The notes: generated from the sequence alone by a model not told the origin. Positions 33,547 to 45,972 are shown, counted from the first letter of the stretch. The stretch is DNA of 64,000 bases from Chloranthus sessilifolius (GCA_021018995.1 CM037590.1:99945097-100009096); one strand, 5' to 3'. Numbers and translations are program-made.

Positions 33547-34698
33547 TATTATTATTCACTGAAAAGTACCACTTTTCACCTCTTAACCTAGCCTTTGCTG
33601 GACCTTGAAGTTGACTAATAACTCCTTTTTAGCTTGTTTTGTAGTTAGGAATAATTTATGCAGCTTCACTCAAAGTCTATGCTTTGGGTGCCAAGAAGAG
33701 AGAATTTAAGCAAAAGATGACAGTTGAACCAGAAAGTGATGGAACACCATGGTGGTACACACTATGGTGACTATTTTGCATATCACAATGGACCAGATAG
33801 TCCAACAGATGAAAGAAGATTAGGTGAGAGTGGAGGAAGCTGCAACAGAGGCATGTGTATAGAAGCAGAGGAGCCAAGGACCTATCTCCCACAACTGAGG
33901 TGCAACCTCGAGCTGTTCAATTCACTGGCAGAGCTCCCTCGCGCAGCTAAGACATGCAACATAATAGAGCTGGCAAAGAAGTCGCGCAGCTCAGTGAAGG
34001 GGTTATCACAAAGAAGTCCTCTCGCACAATAGTCATGTAGTATAGCTGCAATCTACATGTGAAGAAACTCGTGGAGCTCTCGCGCACTAAGCCTTCAGAA
34101 AACTCGTGAAGCTCTCATGAGAATCAAGCCTTAATGAAGCCGCACGAATTACCTCGCAAGATCAATTGGCGTGAACAACAGCAAAGACCTCACGAAGTTC
34201 TCACGTGGTTCTTAAAGAGAGACGCCCAAAAGTTCACTCGCACAGCTCTTGCACGCCTAAAGGTTTAAATCTGTACCGAGCGAGATGCAAAGGCATCTGC
34301 GTGAGTACCTTGCGAATGAAGTTTCTAAAGCTCTCCTATGCGAGCAAGCTATGCATTGATAATCCTTCTGCGTGAGTGCACACAGAGCTGAAGCAACTGT
34401 GCGAGCATCCAAAGCTCTACTACGCGAGACATCAATATTTAAAGCTAAACTCTACCCTGCGAACACACTGCAGTTGTGCGATAGAAGTGATATGCAGAAG
34501 CCAACCTCGCGATGCTCGGGCTCTTCACTTCTCAATCTTAACTCAAGGACCTTTTGAGGATTTCCCCAGGTCTAGGGCACACATCTCGAGGCATGGATTC
34601 TGATGCAATCATCCCAAGACATCCAAGGGTTGTAACAGTGCCACATCTACCTGAAAAATTAGGGTTTACTCTTCTCTCAGCCACAGTATTAGGACTAA

Positions 34699-34706
34699 GT
34701 ATATAA
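34699..34706 (+). promoter_or_regulatory. TATA box, element 3 3' LTR
   Basis: AGTATATAAG context, just after the CG words and before a short leader. Confidence 0.65.
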
Positions 34707-35987
34707 GCTGCGCTTGTAACTTAGAAACTATCATTCACTTTCTCCTTCAGCCTCTGTCGGCTGAGAGCTCAAGCAGACTAGGGTTAGGGTTAGGGTTTGA
34801 TCACCTCTTTTTCTATTTTTTCTTCTCTCATAGCCCAATACTTGCTGGCTAAATCTTTGGTAAGTACTTAGGTGTAGTTTTATTTGGTTTTGTAATGGGT
34901 CATTTAAACATTGGGATTTTATTTTGAGCTGTTGTGCACAAGGCTGTTGCCTTAAAAAATTTTATTGTTAGTAACATTAGATCAATGGAATTTATGTTTG
35001 AATGCTTACTCAATCTGTTATTTTCCTATTTGCCCATAGTTCTATTTAGGCTACATCATATATTTAGGATTTGAGCTTATTGAAAGGCCCATAGAAGTTT
35101 GAGATTTTGTAGCCTTGGGACCATGGTGGCAGACAACAGTTTTCATGTTCTATCTCAGCATTTGTGGGTAAAGGAGCCTCTATGGATAGCCTGTGACCAT
35201 TAAAGTGGACAAACTATAGCCCTAGGGAAAACTTGGTTACAGATCTGAGATGGATTCTTTCTCCCTGCACTTGAGCTGGTAGCCTAGTGAGAGATTGTGT
35301 AGGAATTGACTCCCCTTTGTCTTAGCCGCTATCATATATTAGATTTGGCTTCTCTGTAGTGATTGTGGACTGGGAGGCAGAGTCATTGTAAGCCTTTTAT
35401 AGCAATGATCAGCTATGCTTAAGTCCTTATTCAACCTGTTGCTTTTCCTTTGTGTGGGCATCCATGTACCACTAGCCTTGGCAATACACATAGGATTTTA
35501 TGGGTTGGAACTCTTATGAATGTCAGCCAGATCTGTGTGTAGATCTGGGGAGCTCGGAGCACTGGCAGACATAGTGTCTGCAATGGTATTCATGGCCTGA
35601 TTTGATTCATTGGAGGAGGTTTGATCAACTCACTCCTTTGGATTAGGTTAGCTCTTCTTGCTTGATCAATGGGATTTGACAGACTCTATTAGATAAACTG
35701 TGGCCATATGAGTGGATAGACTATAGCCTCAAGTGTACCCCAAATGACATGGCTTAAGTTGGATTCTTCTACCTTGTTGAGGTTATTGATAGCACTTCAG
35801 CAAGGATTTGCTGCAGAGAGAGCCCTAAATCTGAGTTACACAACTGAATAAACTTTAACCTAGACTGCTTACTTCTCATTGTTTTATCTTTATTTTAACA
35901 CACCATCACCACCCTCTTCATAACCCTTTCTTAGGATAGGACTGCACTTTATTTCTTTTCTTTTTAGTAGATAATTTAGTGTAGTTG

Positions 35988-35992
35988 TGACA
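35988..35992 (+). repeat. Target-site duplication TGACA, left copy (Athila 2)
   Basis: TGACA precedes TGTTAAGACTTG and recurs at 54638-54642. Confidence 0.92.
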
Positions 35993-38457
35993 TGTTAAGA
36001 CTTGAAAAGTACCACTTTTCACCCCTTAACTTAATCTCTGTTAGACCCTATCATTTAATAAATGTGTTTTAAGTTTATTCTATAGGTAATAAGCAGCAGC
36101 TACAAATAAACCCCTAACCATGCTAAGAAGCCTACTGCTGACCCAGAAGCCCCTCAGAAGTGTGAAGGTTAAACCCAGACAGAGAATTGGCTCCAGCAGA
36201 GGCACAACAAAGCAGAAACAAATAAAGGAGAATGCCTCGCGCAGATGTCCCAGGGCTCAATCAAATCAGAAAGAATACATTACGCAGTTGTCGTAGGCTT
36301 CTGAAGGGAGCACCCCAACCGGTCGTGCAGTCTTCGCGCCATTTGCGCGCAAATGGATGTCAGCAGGGAGTAAAAAGTATACTTCATGAGGTTCTCGTGA
36401 GGCTCAATCTTAAGCACTCGCGCATTCTCGCGCAACTCAAGAGATGAGTTTTCAACCTTCGCACGATTCACTGAATAGAGAGAGAGCTCCATTCCATTGC
36501 ATGTGGTCACACGTAGTGGTCATGGGACACATACTTTCAAGGAACCTGCCGGCGATCCGTGGGCCCATGTACATTGTTTTCTTCGCGAGGATCACCGCGG
36601 GATTCATCGGGGAACAAACTGCTCACGCAATTCCTGTGCCATTCAAATGGAAAGACCAATCTCGCGATGACCAAAGCATCCCAGCGATGACCAAAGTACC
36701 AACCTCGCGACTGTAAGAGCTTCAAGTCAAAGCAACCCCGTGACACCAATTCTACCACGTGGCAAGACTTGCAAACCTTTTCTACCCAACAAGGATCGAG
36801 TTTTAAACTTCTCCCCACTTCTACAAGGGCAATCTGGGAATCTCTAGCAATTAGGGCACACACTCCAATGCTCCAATCTCGGTGCACACGCCCCGAGGCA
36901 TCCAAGGGACAAGAATGGGCTGCAATTGCATTGATGAAATTAGGGTTTTCCTAACCCTAATTCATAAAGAATCGACTTCTATATAAGCCTAAGACTAGCT
37001 TAAGTTTAAGGGACTTTGTTCTTAACTTCTGTGCTTCTTCTTGAAATCGACTGTAGAATTACAGTAGGCTAAGGTTAGGGTTTAGGAGTTTTTCTTTTTT
37101 CCTTCTCTCCATAGTCCAACACTTGCTGGCTATGCCTTTTGTATGATTATATGGTATAGTTTTTAATGAAGTTTTGTAATAGGATCTATTGCATGTATGG
37201 GATGGTATTTTTATTGTGAGTTATTCTGTACAAGGTTGCTGCCTTGAGATCCTCCATTGCTAAGTTGTATTGTAAGCAATGGAGGATTGCTTTTAAGGTT
37301 TTGTTTAGATCCAAGTGACCTGTGTGTCCAGGTTAGGCACATTGCAGGCCTTCCCCCACCATAGGATCCACTAAATCTGAATCCCCATGGGAGCTTGTGC
37401 TGGTAGCCTTGTGAACATGGTGGTGGCAGCAATGTTCTTGTTCTATCTTAGACCTCTGTGAGGAGGATATCCTCTGTGGATAGTCTGTGACCATTTAAGT
37501 GGACAGATTATAGCCCTATGTGAGGCCAATCCACAGATCTAAGATAGATCCTTCTTCTCCGCACTTGTGCTTGTAGCCTTATGAGAGATTGTGCAGAGAC
37601 AAACTCCCCTGTATTTGTATAGACCCACCATCAGATGGCAGATCTGATCTGGCTGTAGAGATTGTAGGCTTGTGACTAGATCACTGCTGTCTTTCTAAAG
37701 CAGTGAACAGCTAAGCTTAAAAGCTAGTACTCAAACTCTTACTGGTTCTGTGTGTCCAGGCTAGTGCACATTGGAGGCCTAGCCCCACACACAGAACTTT
37801 AGAGGTTGAGGTTCCTATGGATTCTTGAGCTGGTAGCCTGGAAGAAATAGTGCCTACAATGATAAACTTATTCTGACCCATCTCTGGATTGTGGTTCCCC
37901 TATTGGATAGTCTGTGACAATTCAAGTGGACAGATTATAGCCATAAGGGATTGGATCATGACACAGGGGTGAGTTGGATCCTTTCTCCTCTTTGGTGATA
38001 ATGTAGCCATTGGGCAGTATTTCTATAACAGCAGATCTGAGTCTGAGTTATAAGACCCGTCAGATCTATACCTAATAGCTTACTTCTCACCCTTTTATAT
38101 TTATTTTCTCACACTCCATCACTCTTCTCAACCCTTTTTGTAGTTTAGACATTATGTTACCTTAGGATTTAGATAATAGTGACCTTAAATCCCCTTCCAT
38201 TTAGGATTGCTAGATCTGTAGCTAGATCTGGAGGGCCTACTAAAGATAGCTCCCTTGGAGCTTTAGATCAACTTTTCTTGTGGGACAAACTCTTACTTAT
38301 TAAAACTTGTTACAACAGGCCCTGTATCTTTCAGGACTGTGTATTTTTAAGCTTGCTGCTCTGTAGTTTTCAATCCACCTTTGATTCATTTTCACTAACC
38401 CCATTCTTATCACTGTCTCTAATAAAGTCAGTAGCAAGCACTTAAAATATCCTAACA
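35993..38457 (+). mobile_element. 5' LTR of Athila element 2
   Basis: 2465 bp, TGTTAAGACTTG to ATCCTAACA. It has the palindrome at 36004-36020, TCGCG/CGCG words at about 36230-36720, a TATA box at 36978, a leader, two downstream modules with hairpins near 37477-37516 and 37905-37942, and an AGATCTG inverted repeat at 38211-38231. Confidence 0.92.
36978..36986 (+). promoter_or_regulatory. TATA box, Athila 2 5' LTR
   Basis: TCTATATAA, after the CG-word region and before the leader. Confidence 0.7.
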
Positions 38458-38463
38458 AGTTTT

Positions 38464-38481
38464 TGGCGCCGTTGCCGGGGA
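38464..38481 (+). other. Primer binding site, tRNA-Asp type, Athila 2
   Basis: TGGCGCCGTTGCCGGGGA, six bases after the LTR end; perfect match to the expected site. Confidence 0.92.
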
Positions 38482-38739
38482 ATCTTGATTTATTAGTAGA
38501 CCTTAGATTTTTGTATTCTTTTTTCTTTGATAGCTTTGCTTGTGAATAATTGATACTGCTGATTTATATTTGGAATTTTTCTTGTAGATCTGGACAGCAG
38601 CAGAGAAGGAAAGTAGAACTGCACTCGGAATCTAGCTACTTCTGTTTGCACTTCTCTAACCCTCAAAAACTTAGTCTATTTCTCCTTTGAAAATTTCATG
38701 GCAGTTGATTAGGATAGTTGTAATTTCGTTTAGTGCAAT

Positions 38740-40686
38740 ATGTCTACAAGTAGTCTTCCTTGCTGTTGGTGTGTGTGCATGTTAGGAAGGAGATCTCTCC
38801 GTCCCACATTAGAGCCTCCTAACCCTGAGATGGAAAGGGGTAGAAGACCAAGAAGGCCCAGACACACCACAGTTGAGCCCCCTACTGAAACTGAGACAAC
38901 AGTCATGGGTGAAGAGCAACCCAGAACATTGAAGGAATTGAATGCCCCTGATGATTATAATTCTCCATTCAGCATTCAATTCCCAGATGTTTAGGGAAAC
39001 TATGAGATTAAAACCTGAATCGTCCAAATGCTTCCCTCTTTCCATGGGCTTAGCAAGGAAGACCCTTACAAGCACATTGACCAATTCTTGGCCCTGTGCA
39101 CAACATTCTCCATTGCTGGTTTGGGACCAGAAGCCACTAGGTTAAGGCTCTTTCCTTTCTCTCTAAAGGACAGGGCCAACACCTGGTTAGCTACTCTCCC
39201 AAACAACAACACCACTTCTTGGAAATACCTCCAGACAAGATTTCTGACCAAATTCTTCCCAGAGACTAAAACCAGCCAGTTGAGGAAAGCAATACTTGCT
39301 TTTGCCCAATCCCCAGCTGAGAATTTTAATCAATCATGGGACAAGTTTAAGGAGATGCTCAAACAATGTCCCCACCACAAGATCCCTGACTGGCAGCTTG
39401 TCCAGAGCTTCTATAATGGGATTGATGAGAAAAGTAAAAACATGGTAGATGCCTCTTGTGGTGGAACTTACATACATAAAATAGATGATGAGGCATGAGA
39501 CTTGTTCGAGGTCATAAGTGAAAATACTTTCCAGAAGATGTCCTCGTCAAGGACTGTTTAAGAGCCTTCTCCTAAGCTGGGGCTTGCTGAAACTTTCAAA
39601 GGAAAGATGTATGAAGTTAGGAGAAATGATGACCTGAGAATGCAGATGGCCAATCTTTCTGATAAGTTTGATAAACTATTAACTGTGGTGCAGCCTAGAT
39701 TGGCTGCACAAGTGATGGAGGCATGTCTGATATGCCAATCTCCACAACACACAGTGGAAGAGTGCCCATCTGCAGGGCAATACCCTAAGTATGTGATGGA
39801 ACAGGCTGTTGCTGCCCAATCATTTGGACAACAACAATCTGGTGGCTACAACAAACAACCATTTGGATACCAGCACCAAAATGCTGGTTATCAATGGAGA
39901 GACCACCCAAATTTGAGGTGGAGGGAAGAAAATTATATGCAGCCACAATAGATGTTGGCCTTACCTCAAAGGCCATAACAGCAATTTAACCAGTGATATG
40001 CCCCAAGGTCAAATTTCCAGCATCAGCAGCAGCCCCAGCAGTAAAATCAGTTGGCTGTTCCCTCACCTCAACCCCAAAATATTTCTTTCGAGGACCAGGT
40101 TTTGACCTCATTGCAAAGCCTTGGAGTCTTGACTCAGACTGTGACTTCTCACAGTCAAAGCATAAAGAAAATTGAGGAGCAGCTTGGACAAATATCCAAT
40201 GCCTTGGCCAAAAGAGAAGAGGGCAGGTTGCCAAGCCACTTAGTGGCCAACCCTAAGGGTCAATATTCGATTGGAGAAGGTTCCTCAAGTTTTGAGGGAG
40301 CTAATGCCATCACAACCCTAAGGTCTGGTAGGTTGGTAGACAATCAGGTGGGTAAGGAACAAGGAGACGTCATTCCCAAAGAATTGTCGAGTGAAAGTGA
40401 AAGAGACTTTTTTAGAGCACAGAGTCAAGAATTGCCTGCTACCCTTCAACAAGGGAGAAATAAAGAGGCTGTAGTTGAGCCTCAGCAGGAGATAAAAGCA
40501 GAAAAAAGAAAAAAACAAAAGTTCAGTCATAGGCTTGCAGCTGAGGAACCAGCAGTACCTCAGCTGCCATTCCCTCAAGCTTTGAGTGGCCCTGCCCCTT
40601 TTGATAAGGGGCAGGCACAGATTGAGGAAATGATGGAGACCTTTAAGCAGGTCAAGATAAATTTACCCCTGCTTAACGCAATCTGA
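38740..40686 (+). pseudogene. gag: Athila element 2 gag
   Basis: Gag of about 650 codons in one frame. The start MSTSSLPCCWCVCMLGRRSL aligns with element 1. Core: FHGLSKEDPYKHIDQFLALC, LRLFPFSLKDRANTWLATLP, FLTKFFPETKTSQLRKAILAF. A CCHC zinc knuckle (CLICQSPQHTVEEC, C-x2-C-x4-H-x4-C) at about 39724-39765 binds RNA. A Gln-rich stretch follows, then SFEDQVLTSLQSLG and a coiled-coil-like SIKKIEEQLGQISNALAKREEGRLPS. In-frame stops lie near 38992 (CAG to TAG), 39016, 39496, 39559, 39948, 39976 and 40042; several are single C-to-T or G-to-A changes. The adjoining protease is in another frame. Confidence 0.9.
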
Positions 40687-40699
40687 CAGGTCTCAACCC

Positions 40700-41360
40700 A
40701 TGCAACTGAAAGACCTTTGTACTCAGAAAAGAAAGGTCAGAGGCCATTTGTCCAAAAAGGTCTTTGCAACTGATACAGTTAATTCTGTATTAACCATGAC
40801 AATGCCTGAGAAGTTGTAAGACTGAGGGATACCCACTATTTCCTGTATTATTGGAGACCACACGATTGGAAGGGCCCCTTTAGACCTTGGAGCCAATGTT
40901 AACCTGCTGCCATACAGTGTGTATTAGCAGCTAAGTTTGGGGGAGCTGAAGCCCACCCCCATTGTTCTATTGATGGCTGATAGGTCTGAGAGGAAACTCA
41001 TGGGAGTGGTTGAGGATGTCTTAGTTGGGGTAGACAAGTTCTTCTACCCTGCAGACTTTCTTGTTTTGGACATAGGCTGCAACAAGAGTACATCCCCGAT
41101 ACCTGTTATTCTGGGCAGACCATTCTTGGCCACTGCCAATGCATGCATTCAATGCAGGTCTGGGATTATAGAGGTCACTTTCAGATATATGAAAGTTGAG
41201 CTTAATGTGTACAATAGTGTAAAGTACCCTCAGCTGGATAATGAGGAATGCTTTGCAGTGTATGTACTAGAAGAAATTGTTGAAGAAGAACTGCCCACTC
41301 TGCTGGAGTGGGGCAACATTGTCACTAATTTAACTGAAGTTTGGAACATGGTGGAGGAAG
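40700..41360 (+). pseudogene. pol: Athila element 2 aspartic protease
   Basis: Cleaves Gag-Pol. The region begins QLKDLCTQKRKVRGHLSKKV, matching element 4. The catalytic loop is PLDLGANVNLLPYSVY (Asp codon 40883-40885), the Athila form of D-x-G. The second block is IPVILGRPFLATANACIQC. Stops lie near 40815, 40821 and 40925; beyond them the frame is open and runs into RT without a break. Residues after the protease (about 41190-41360) are an acidic linker. Confidence 0.85.
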
Positions 41361-42470
41361 GAAGCCTAGCTTTAATGCCAGAAGACATGTCCCTATTGAG
41401 GTCTTCTGTGGGCTTAGTGCAGCATTCCAATTGGAAACCTACATTGCTGCCCCTTCCTCCAACCAACAATGCACCAATCCTGCCATCCATCCAACAAGCC
41501 CCTGATCTGGAGCCCAAGAAGCTTCTAGAGACATTGAAATATACTTTCCTCGAGAAAGATGAAAAACTTCCTGTAATTATCTCCTCTTCTCTTACCAATG
41601 AGCAAGAGGAGGAATTACTAATAGTTTTGAGGAAGCACAAGAAAGCAATTGGCTGGACCATTGCTGATCTAGGAGGGATTGATGCATCAATCTGTATGCA
41701 TAGGATTCATCTAGACGAGGGCTCAACACCCTCCAGGGAAATGCAGAGAAAACTGAATCCTCACATGCAGGAAGTGGTCCTGAAAGAAATCATTAAATTG
41801 CTGGATGCTGGGATAATTTACCTCATTTCTGATTCTGAATGGGTGGCACCAATCCAAGTGGTGCCCAAGAAATCTGGCATAACAGTGATGACAACCGAGT
41901 CTAGAGAGCTGAGACCAGCCAGGGAGACCACTGGCTGGAGAGTTTATATCGATTATCAAAAACTCAACTCCAAGACCAGAAAAGACCACTTTCCTCTTCC
42001 CTTTATTGATCAAATTTTGGATAAGTTGGCTGGGAAGGCTTTTTACTATTTTCTTGATGGGTACTCAGGGTACAACCAGATCCCTGTGCACCCTCTTGAT
42101 CAAGAGAAAACTACTTTTACTTGTCCTTTTGGCACCTTTGCATACAGAAGGATGCCTTTTAGACTGTGTAATGCCCCAGCCACCTTTCAGAGGTGTATGT
42201 ATGCCATCTTTTCTGATATGATTGACAAATTCTTGGAAATTTTTAGGGATGATTTTTTGGTTTATGGGGATAGCTTTGACCAATGTCTGCAATACCTCCA
42301 CAAGGTCTTACAAAGATGAGAGGAGACCAATTTGGTCTTAAGTTGGGAAAAGAGCCACTTCATGGTAACACAAGGAATTGTGTTGGGCCATGTAGTCTCT
42401 AAAGATGGAATTGAGGTAGACAAGGCAAAAGTTGACCTCATTGCAAATTTACCCCCTCTAAGAAAATCAG
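41361..42470 (+). pseudogene. pol: Athila element 2 reverse transcriptase
   Basis: Continuous with protease to TGA 42317-42319, then in the same frame to about 42465. Blocks: IGWTIADLGGI, RKLNPHMQEVVLKEI, KLLDAGIIYLISDSEWVAP, VYIDYQKLNSKTRKDHFPLPF, FYYFLDGYSGYNQIPVHP (motif A Asp), FGTFAYRRMPFRLCNAPATFQ. The catalytic box reads IFRDDFLVYG; Athila normally has FMDDF, so Met is replaced by Arg next to the two Asp (42248-42253). After the stop: VLSWEKSHFMVTQGIVLGHVVS. A frameshift near 42465 leads into RNase H. Confidence 0.9.
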
Positions 42471-43090
42471 ATCTTTCCTTGGACATGCTGGATTCTATAA
42501 GAGGTTTATCAAATACTTTAGCAAAATTACTAAACCATTGTGCCACCTGCTCTACCAGGATGTGCCCTTTGACTTTTCTACTAAATGTCTTAAGGCTTTT
42601 GAAACTTTGAAAATTTACCTCACCTCTGCCCCTATACTCCAAACACCTGACTATACCCTGCCCTTTGAGTTGATGTGTGATGCATCCAACTTGGCAATAG
42701 GTGCTATCTTAGGCCAGAGAAAAGATAAGCTTCCTGTGGTTATTGCATATCTCAGCAAATCACTTGCTGAAGCTCAACTGAACTACACAATAACTGAGAA
42801 AGAGCTTCTGGCAGTGGTTTTTGCTGTGGACAAGTTTAGACCTTACCTACTTGGGTCTAAAACTGTCATCTTCACTGACCACTCAGCATTAAAGTACCTA
42901 CTATCTAAGAAGGATGCAAAGCCCAGGTTGATTCGATGGATACTCTTGTTACAGGAGTTTGACATTAAAATCAAGGACAAAAAGGGTGTAGAAAATGTGG
43001 TGGCTGACCACTTGTCCAAAATTATGTTGGAGAAAAGTGTTGATGACCTTGCTACAAATGATGTCTTCCCGAATGAGCAACTGTTTGCCA
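42471..43090 (+). pseudogene. pol: Athila element 2 RNase H
   Basis: After a frameshift near 42465-42540 the thumb/connection text (FIKYFSKITKPLCHLLYQDVPF) continues into RNase H: FELMCDASNLAIGAILGQR (first catalytic Asp), LNYTITEKELLAVVFAVDKF (Glu), VIFTDHSALKYLLSK (Asp), [13 protein letters not shown], then [12 protein letters not shown] at the end. All expected acidic residues are present and the frame from 42538 is open to 43431. As a domain it looks intact; it is cut off from RT by the frameshift. Confidence 0.9.
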
Positions 43091-44138
43091 TCCAATCCTT
43101 AGTTCCTTGGTATGCACATATTGTCAATTATCTAGTTATAAGCAAGATTCCTGCCCATTGGAAAAAAATGGACAAAGACCTATTTTTCTCACAGGTCAAA
43201 TTCTTTTTCTGGGAGGAAACTTGCTTGTACAAGTATTGCGCAGTCGAAATCATTCAGAAATGTATTCCCGAAAGTGGTGTCCCCAGTATTCTGGCCATGT
43301 GCCATGAAAATGCCTGTGGGGGTCATTTTAGTGGGAGAAAAACTGCTGATAAAGTGTTGCAGTGTGGGTTCTATTGGCCTTCTCTTTTCAGAGATGCCAA
43401 TACACACTACAAGACTTGTGAAAGATGTTAGAAATTAGGAGGGCTGTCTAAACGAAACTCTATGCCTTTACAACCCATCCTTGTTGTAGAATTGTTTGAT
43501 GTGCGGGGTATTGACTTTATGGGCCCCTTTCCTCCTTCAAATGGTTTTCATTTCATCTTAGTGGCAGTGGATTATATTTCCAAATGGGTAGAAGCCATTG
43601 CCACAAGAACAAATGATAATCAGGTTGTCCTCAGATTTATAAAGCAGAATATCTTCTCGAGATTTGGCACCCCTAGAGCCATTATCATTGATGGGGGTAG
43701 CCATTTCTGTAACAGAAATTTTGAGAGCTTGCTCAAGAAATATTCTGTCACCCATAGGATTGCTACTCCCTACCACCCAGAAACCAGTGGGCAAGTTGAA
43801 ATTTTAAATAGGGAGATCAAGCACATCCTAGAGAAGGCTGTGAGGACTGATAGGAAAGATTGGGCTTACAAGCTTAATGATGCACTGTGGGCTTATAGGA
43901 TGCCTATAAGACTCCCATTGGTATGTCCCCATTCAGACTGGTTTATGGCAAGGCCTGTCATCTCCTAGTGGAGTTAGAACATAGGGCCTATTGGGCCATC
44001 AAACATTTAAATCTAGATCTAACTTTTGCTGGTTATCACAAGTTGCTGCAGCTGTTAGAACTGAAAGAGCTAAGGATGGATGCGTATGCTAATGCCAGGA
44101 TCTACAAGGAAAGATCCAAAGCTTTCTTTGACAAGGGG
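43091..44138 (+). pseudogene. pol: Athila element 2 integrase, first part
   Basis: Inserts cDNA into chromosomes. The HHCC region HENACGGHFSGRKTADKVL...CERC lies before TAG 43429-43431 (CAG in element 4). The core has GIDFMGPF (Asp), [10 protein letters not shown] (Asp) and [15 protein letters not shown] (Glu), so the D-D-E triad is complete. A one-base deletion near 43901 shifts frame; the frame at 43923 continues [24 protein letters not shown]. It then reads [16 protein letters not shown], where a solo LTR interrupts. Removing that LTR and one AGGGG restores continuity with 45973. Confidence 0.92.
44134..44138 (+). repeat. Target-site duplication AGGGG, left copy
   Basis: AGGGG precedes TGATAAGTAG and recurs at 45968-45972. 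Confidence 0.92.
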
Positions 44139-44964
44139 TGATAAGTAGTGAAAAATACCATTTTTCACCCCTAAACATGAGCCTTGAAAGGCCCTTGAGA
44201 GGACTAAATAAGTGCTTTAGTGTTCATATTGCAGCTAACCAAAAAGACAGGTCCAAATCCGAAAACCATCCTAAAATGATCAAAAAGCTGACAACGCATG
44301 TCAAGCTCAAAGAGGGAGTGAAGAAATAGCCTCAGCAATGGCTAAAAAGGTCCTAAAAGAGCAAGAAAAGACCTAAAGAAGAAGAAGGATCCATTCGCAA
44401 AGAAGAATGGAAGCTAAAAGTTCAATTCGCAAAGAACATCTACAATTCGCAAAGAACTTTGAACTTTGCGAAAAGAAGAAAACACTCCTCGAATAGAAGA
44501 TTTACCTCTGCGAAAAGAAGAGAAGTGCTGCGAAAGAACTTACGCTTTGAAAAGAACACGCTGCGAAAAGAACTTACGGAGCCAACCTACTTTGCGAAAA
44601 GACCCTTAACCTCTGCGAAATGGCATCTTTGAGGGATTCTGACCACTTTGAAGGGCATTTCGATTAAACTCACCTGCGCCCCAATGTAATTAAAAGCCGG
44701 AGACATTAGGAAGATTCAAGCACAAACCAAAGGCATATTCCATGACGTGAAAACCAAAGATGAAATCACTTGGCGGGAACTTCTAGAAGCTCAAACAAAC
44801 TTTTGAATTCCCATACTTGAATTGATGCTTCTAACGCTTTGATTTGAACGGATCGAGCATTTTCATTGGCGAACAGATCTGGATCCCGTGCTCAACGACC
44901 ATTGGGCAATCTGGATCTGAGCACTTGATTGGTCAATTCAGCCTTGTGCGAGGATAGAGGAAAG

Positions 44965-44972
44965 CTATAAAT
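44965..44972 (+). promoter_or_regulatory. TATA box, solo LTR
   Basis: CTATAAAT after the CG-word region. Confidence 0.65.
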
Positions 44973-45148
44973 TGAGAAGACATTTGCCCAATTGAGGCAT
45001 CCAGTTTTGAGTTTTCATTTCTATTTCCCTCCTTAGGTCGGATAGTCTATCTGTACCTTGTAATTTCTTCCTCTGTTTTGCTTTTGAGAGTTCTTTGAGA
45101 GTGCTTTTATGCATGCCAAAGAGATCGGATTCAAGGCGCTAGTCGAGG

Positions 45149-45210
45149 GCTTTCTAAAAGCCGTGCTCTGTAATTATGAGGCTTTCTAAAGCCGTGCTCT
45201 GTAATTGTAA
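45149..45210 (+). repeat. 31-bp tandem duplication in the solo LTR
   Basis: GCTTTCTAAAAGCCGTGCTC and GCTTTCTAAAGCCGTGCTCT begin adjacent units (45149 and 45181), both continuing CTGTAATT. Confidence 0.8.
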
Positions 45211-45967
45211 GATTGAATTTAAAAGGTTCTTTGTAAGCATGTTTTCTCCATTGGATTCATGTCAAGGGTTCTTATTGATCACCTTAGTGCATTAGACTCC
45301 TTTAGATTCACTACTTTGCATGCAATTTCCCTTGATTCATTACCTGTCAATTAGCGTTGGTAACCTAGTTACGGCGGCACTTGCGATGATGTTCATGTTA
45401 CGAATTGAGGATAGGTCAACAACTATTGGATGATCTATGACCATTTAAGTGGACGGATCATAACCATAAGTCTAAACCCTTCCTTAATTGATTTATTTCT
45501 CTTACATCTGTCTTTGGTAGCGGATGAAGATTGAATCAACTCTATTTAGTTGATTCTCCATTAAAATTCAAAGGCGAAATCACAGAAAGTTATTATTTCT
45601 CCATTTGATTTATTTTAATCACTTCCCCAACTTGAATCTGGATCAGTTAGATAATTCTTTTCTTTATTTGCTTTTAGTTAAACGTGATAAAAACCCAACA
45701 CTCTCTTTTTATCTGCTTTCTAGATAATTATAGAGCCAGATCTGGTAGCACAGATCTGGAGGTCTATCTCATATTTCAGACTAATTCTCTGTGGACGATC
45801 TTTAATATACTCACTTTTAAAACTTACTACAATTGGCCCTGATCTTGCAGGCTATTGTTAGCCCTCAATGTGCTGATATCTCTTTCATAATTTAAAATTA
45901 TGTAACTTATTATTCATTAATTCGTTCTCAAAATACACATAAAAAAGGCACATGTGGAGTGACAACA

Positions 45968-45972
45968 AGGGG
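45968..45972 (+). repeat. Target-site duplication AGGGG, right copy
   Basis: Matches 44134-44138; integrase resumes at once. Confidence 0.92.

Larger units (their letters stand above)
33547..35992 (+). mobile_element. Element 3 3' LTR, left part
   Basis: Starts TATTATTATTCACTGAAAAG with the palindrome at 33561-33577. It has TCGCG-type words from about 33900 to 34530, a TATA box at 34700, and leader hairpins near 35183-35222 and 35690-35728. It is interrupted by Athila 2 and its last five bases are the left TGACA duplication. It is clearly a different family from the 5' LTR of the same element. Confidence 0.82.
44139..45967 (+). mobile_element. Athila-type solo LTR inside the integrase gene
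   Basis: 1829 bp from TGATAAGTAGTG to GTGACAACA with an AGGGG duplication. It has the 17-bp palindrome (44150-44166), a TATA box (44965), the leader hairpin (45428-45465) and the AGATCTG inverted repeat (45736-45760), so it belongs with the Athila LTRs. Its CG words are of a third type (TTCGCAAAGAA and CTTTGCGAAAAG, about 44394-44620). No internal region is present, consistent with LTR-LTR recombination after insertion. Confidence 0.92.

Noticed and set aside
34785-34800. TAGGGTTAGGGTTAGGGTT, telomere-like
   Set aside because: Only about two and a half units, inside an LTR leader, and six-base rather than the plant seven-base unit. Chance.
36444-36954. Overlapping 90- to 122-codon frames on both strands in the Athila 2 LTR
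   Set aside because: They lie over the CG-word region of an LTR. The high GC content lowers stop frequency; no family match.
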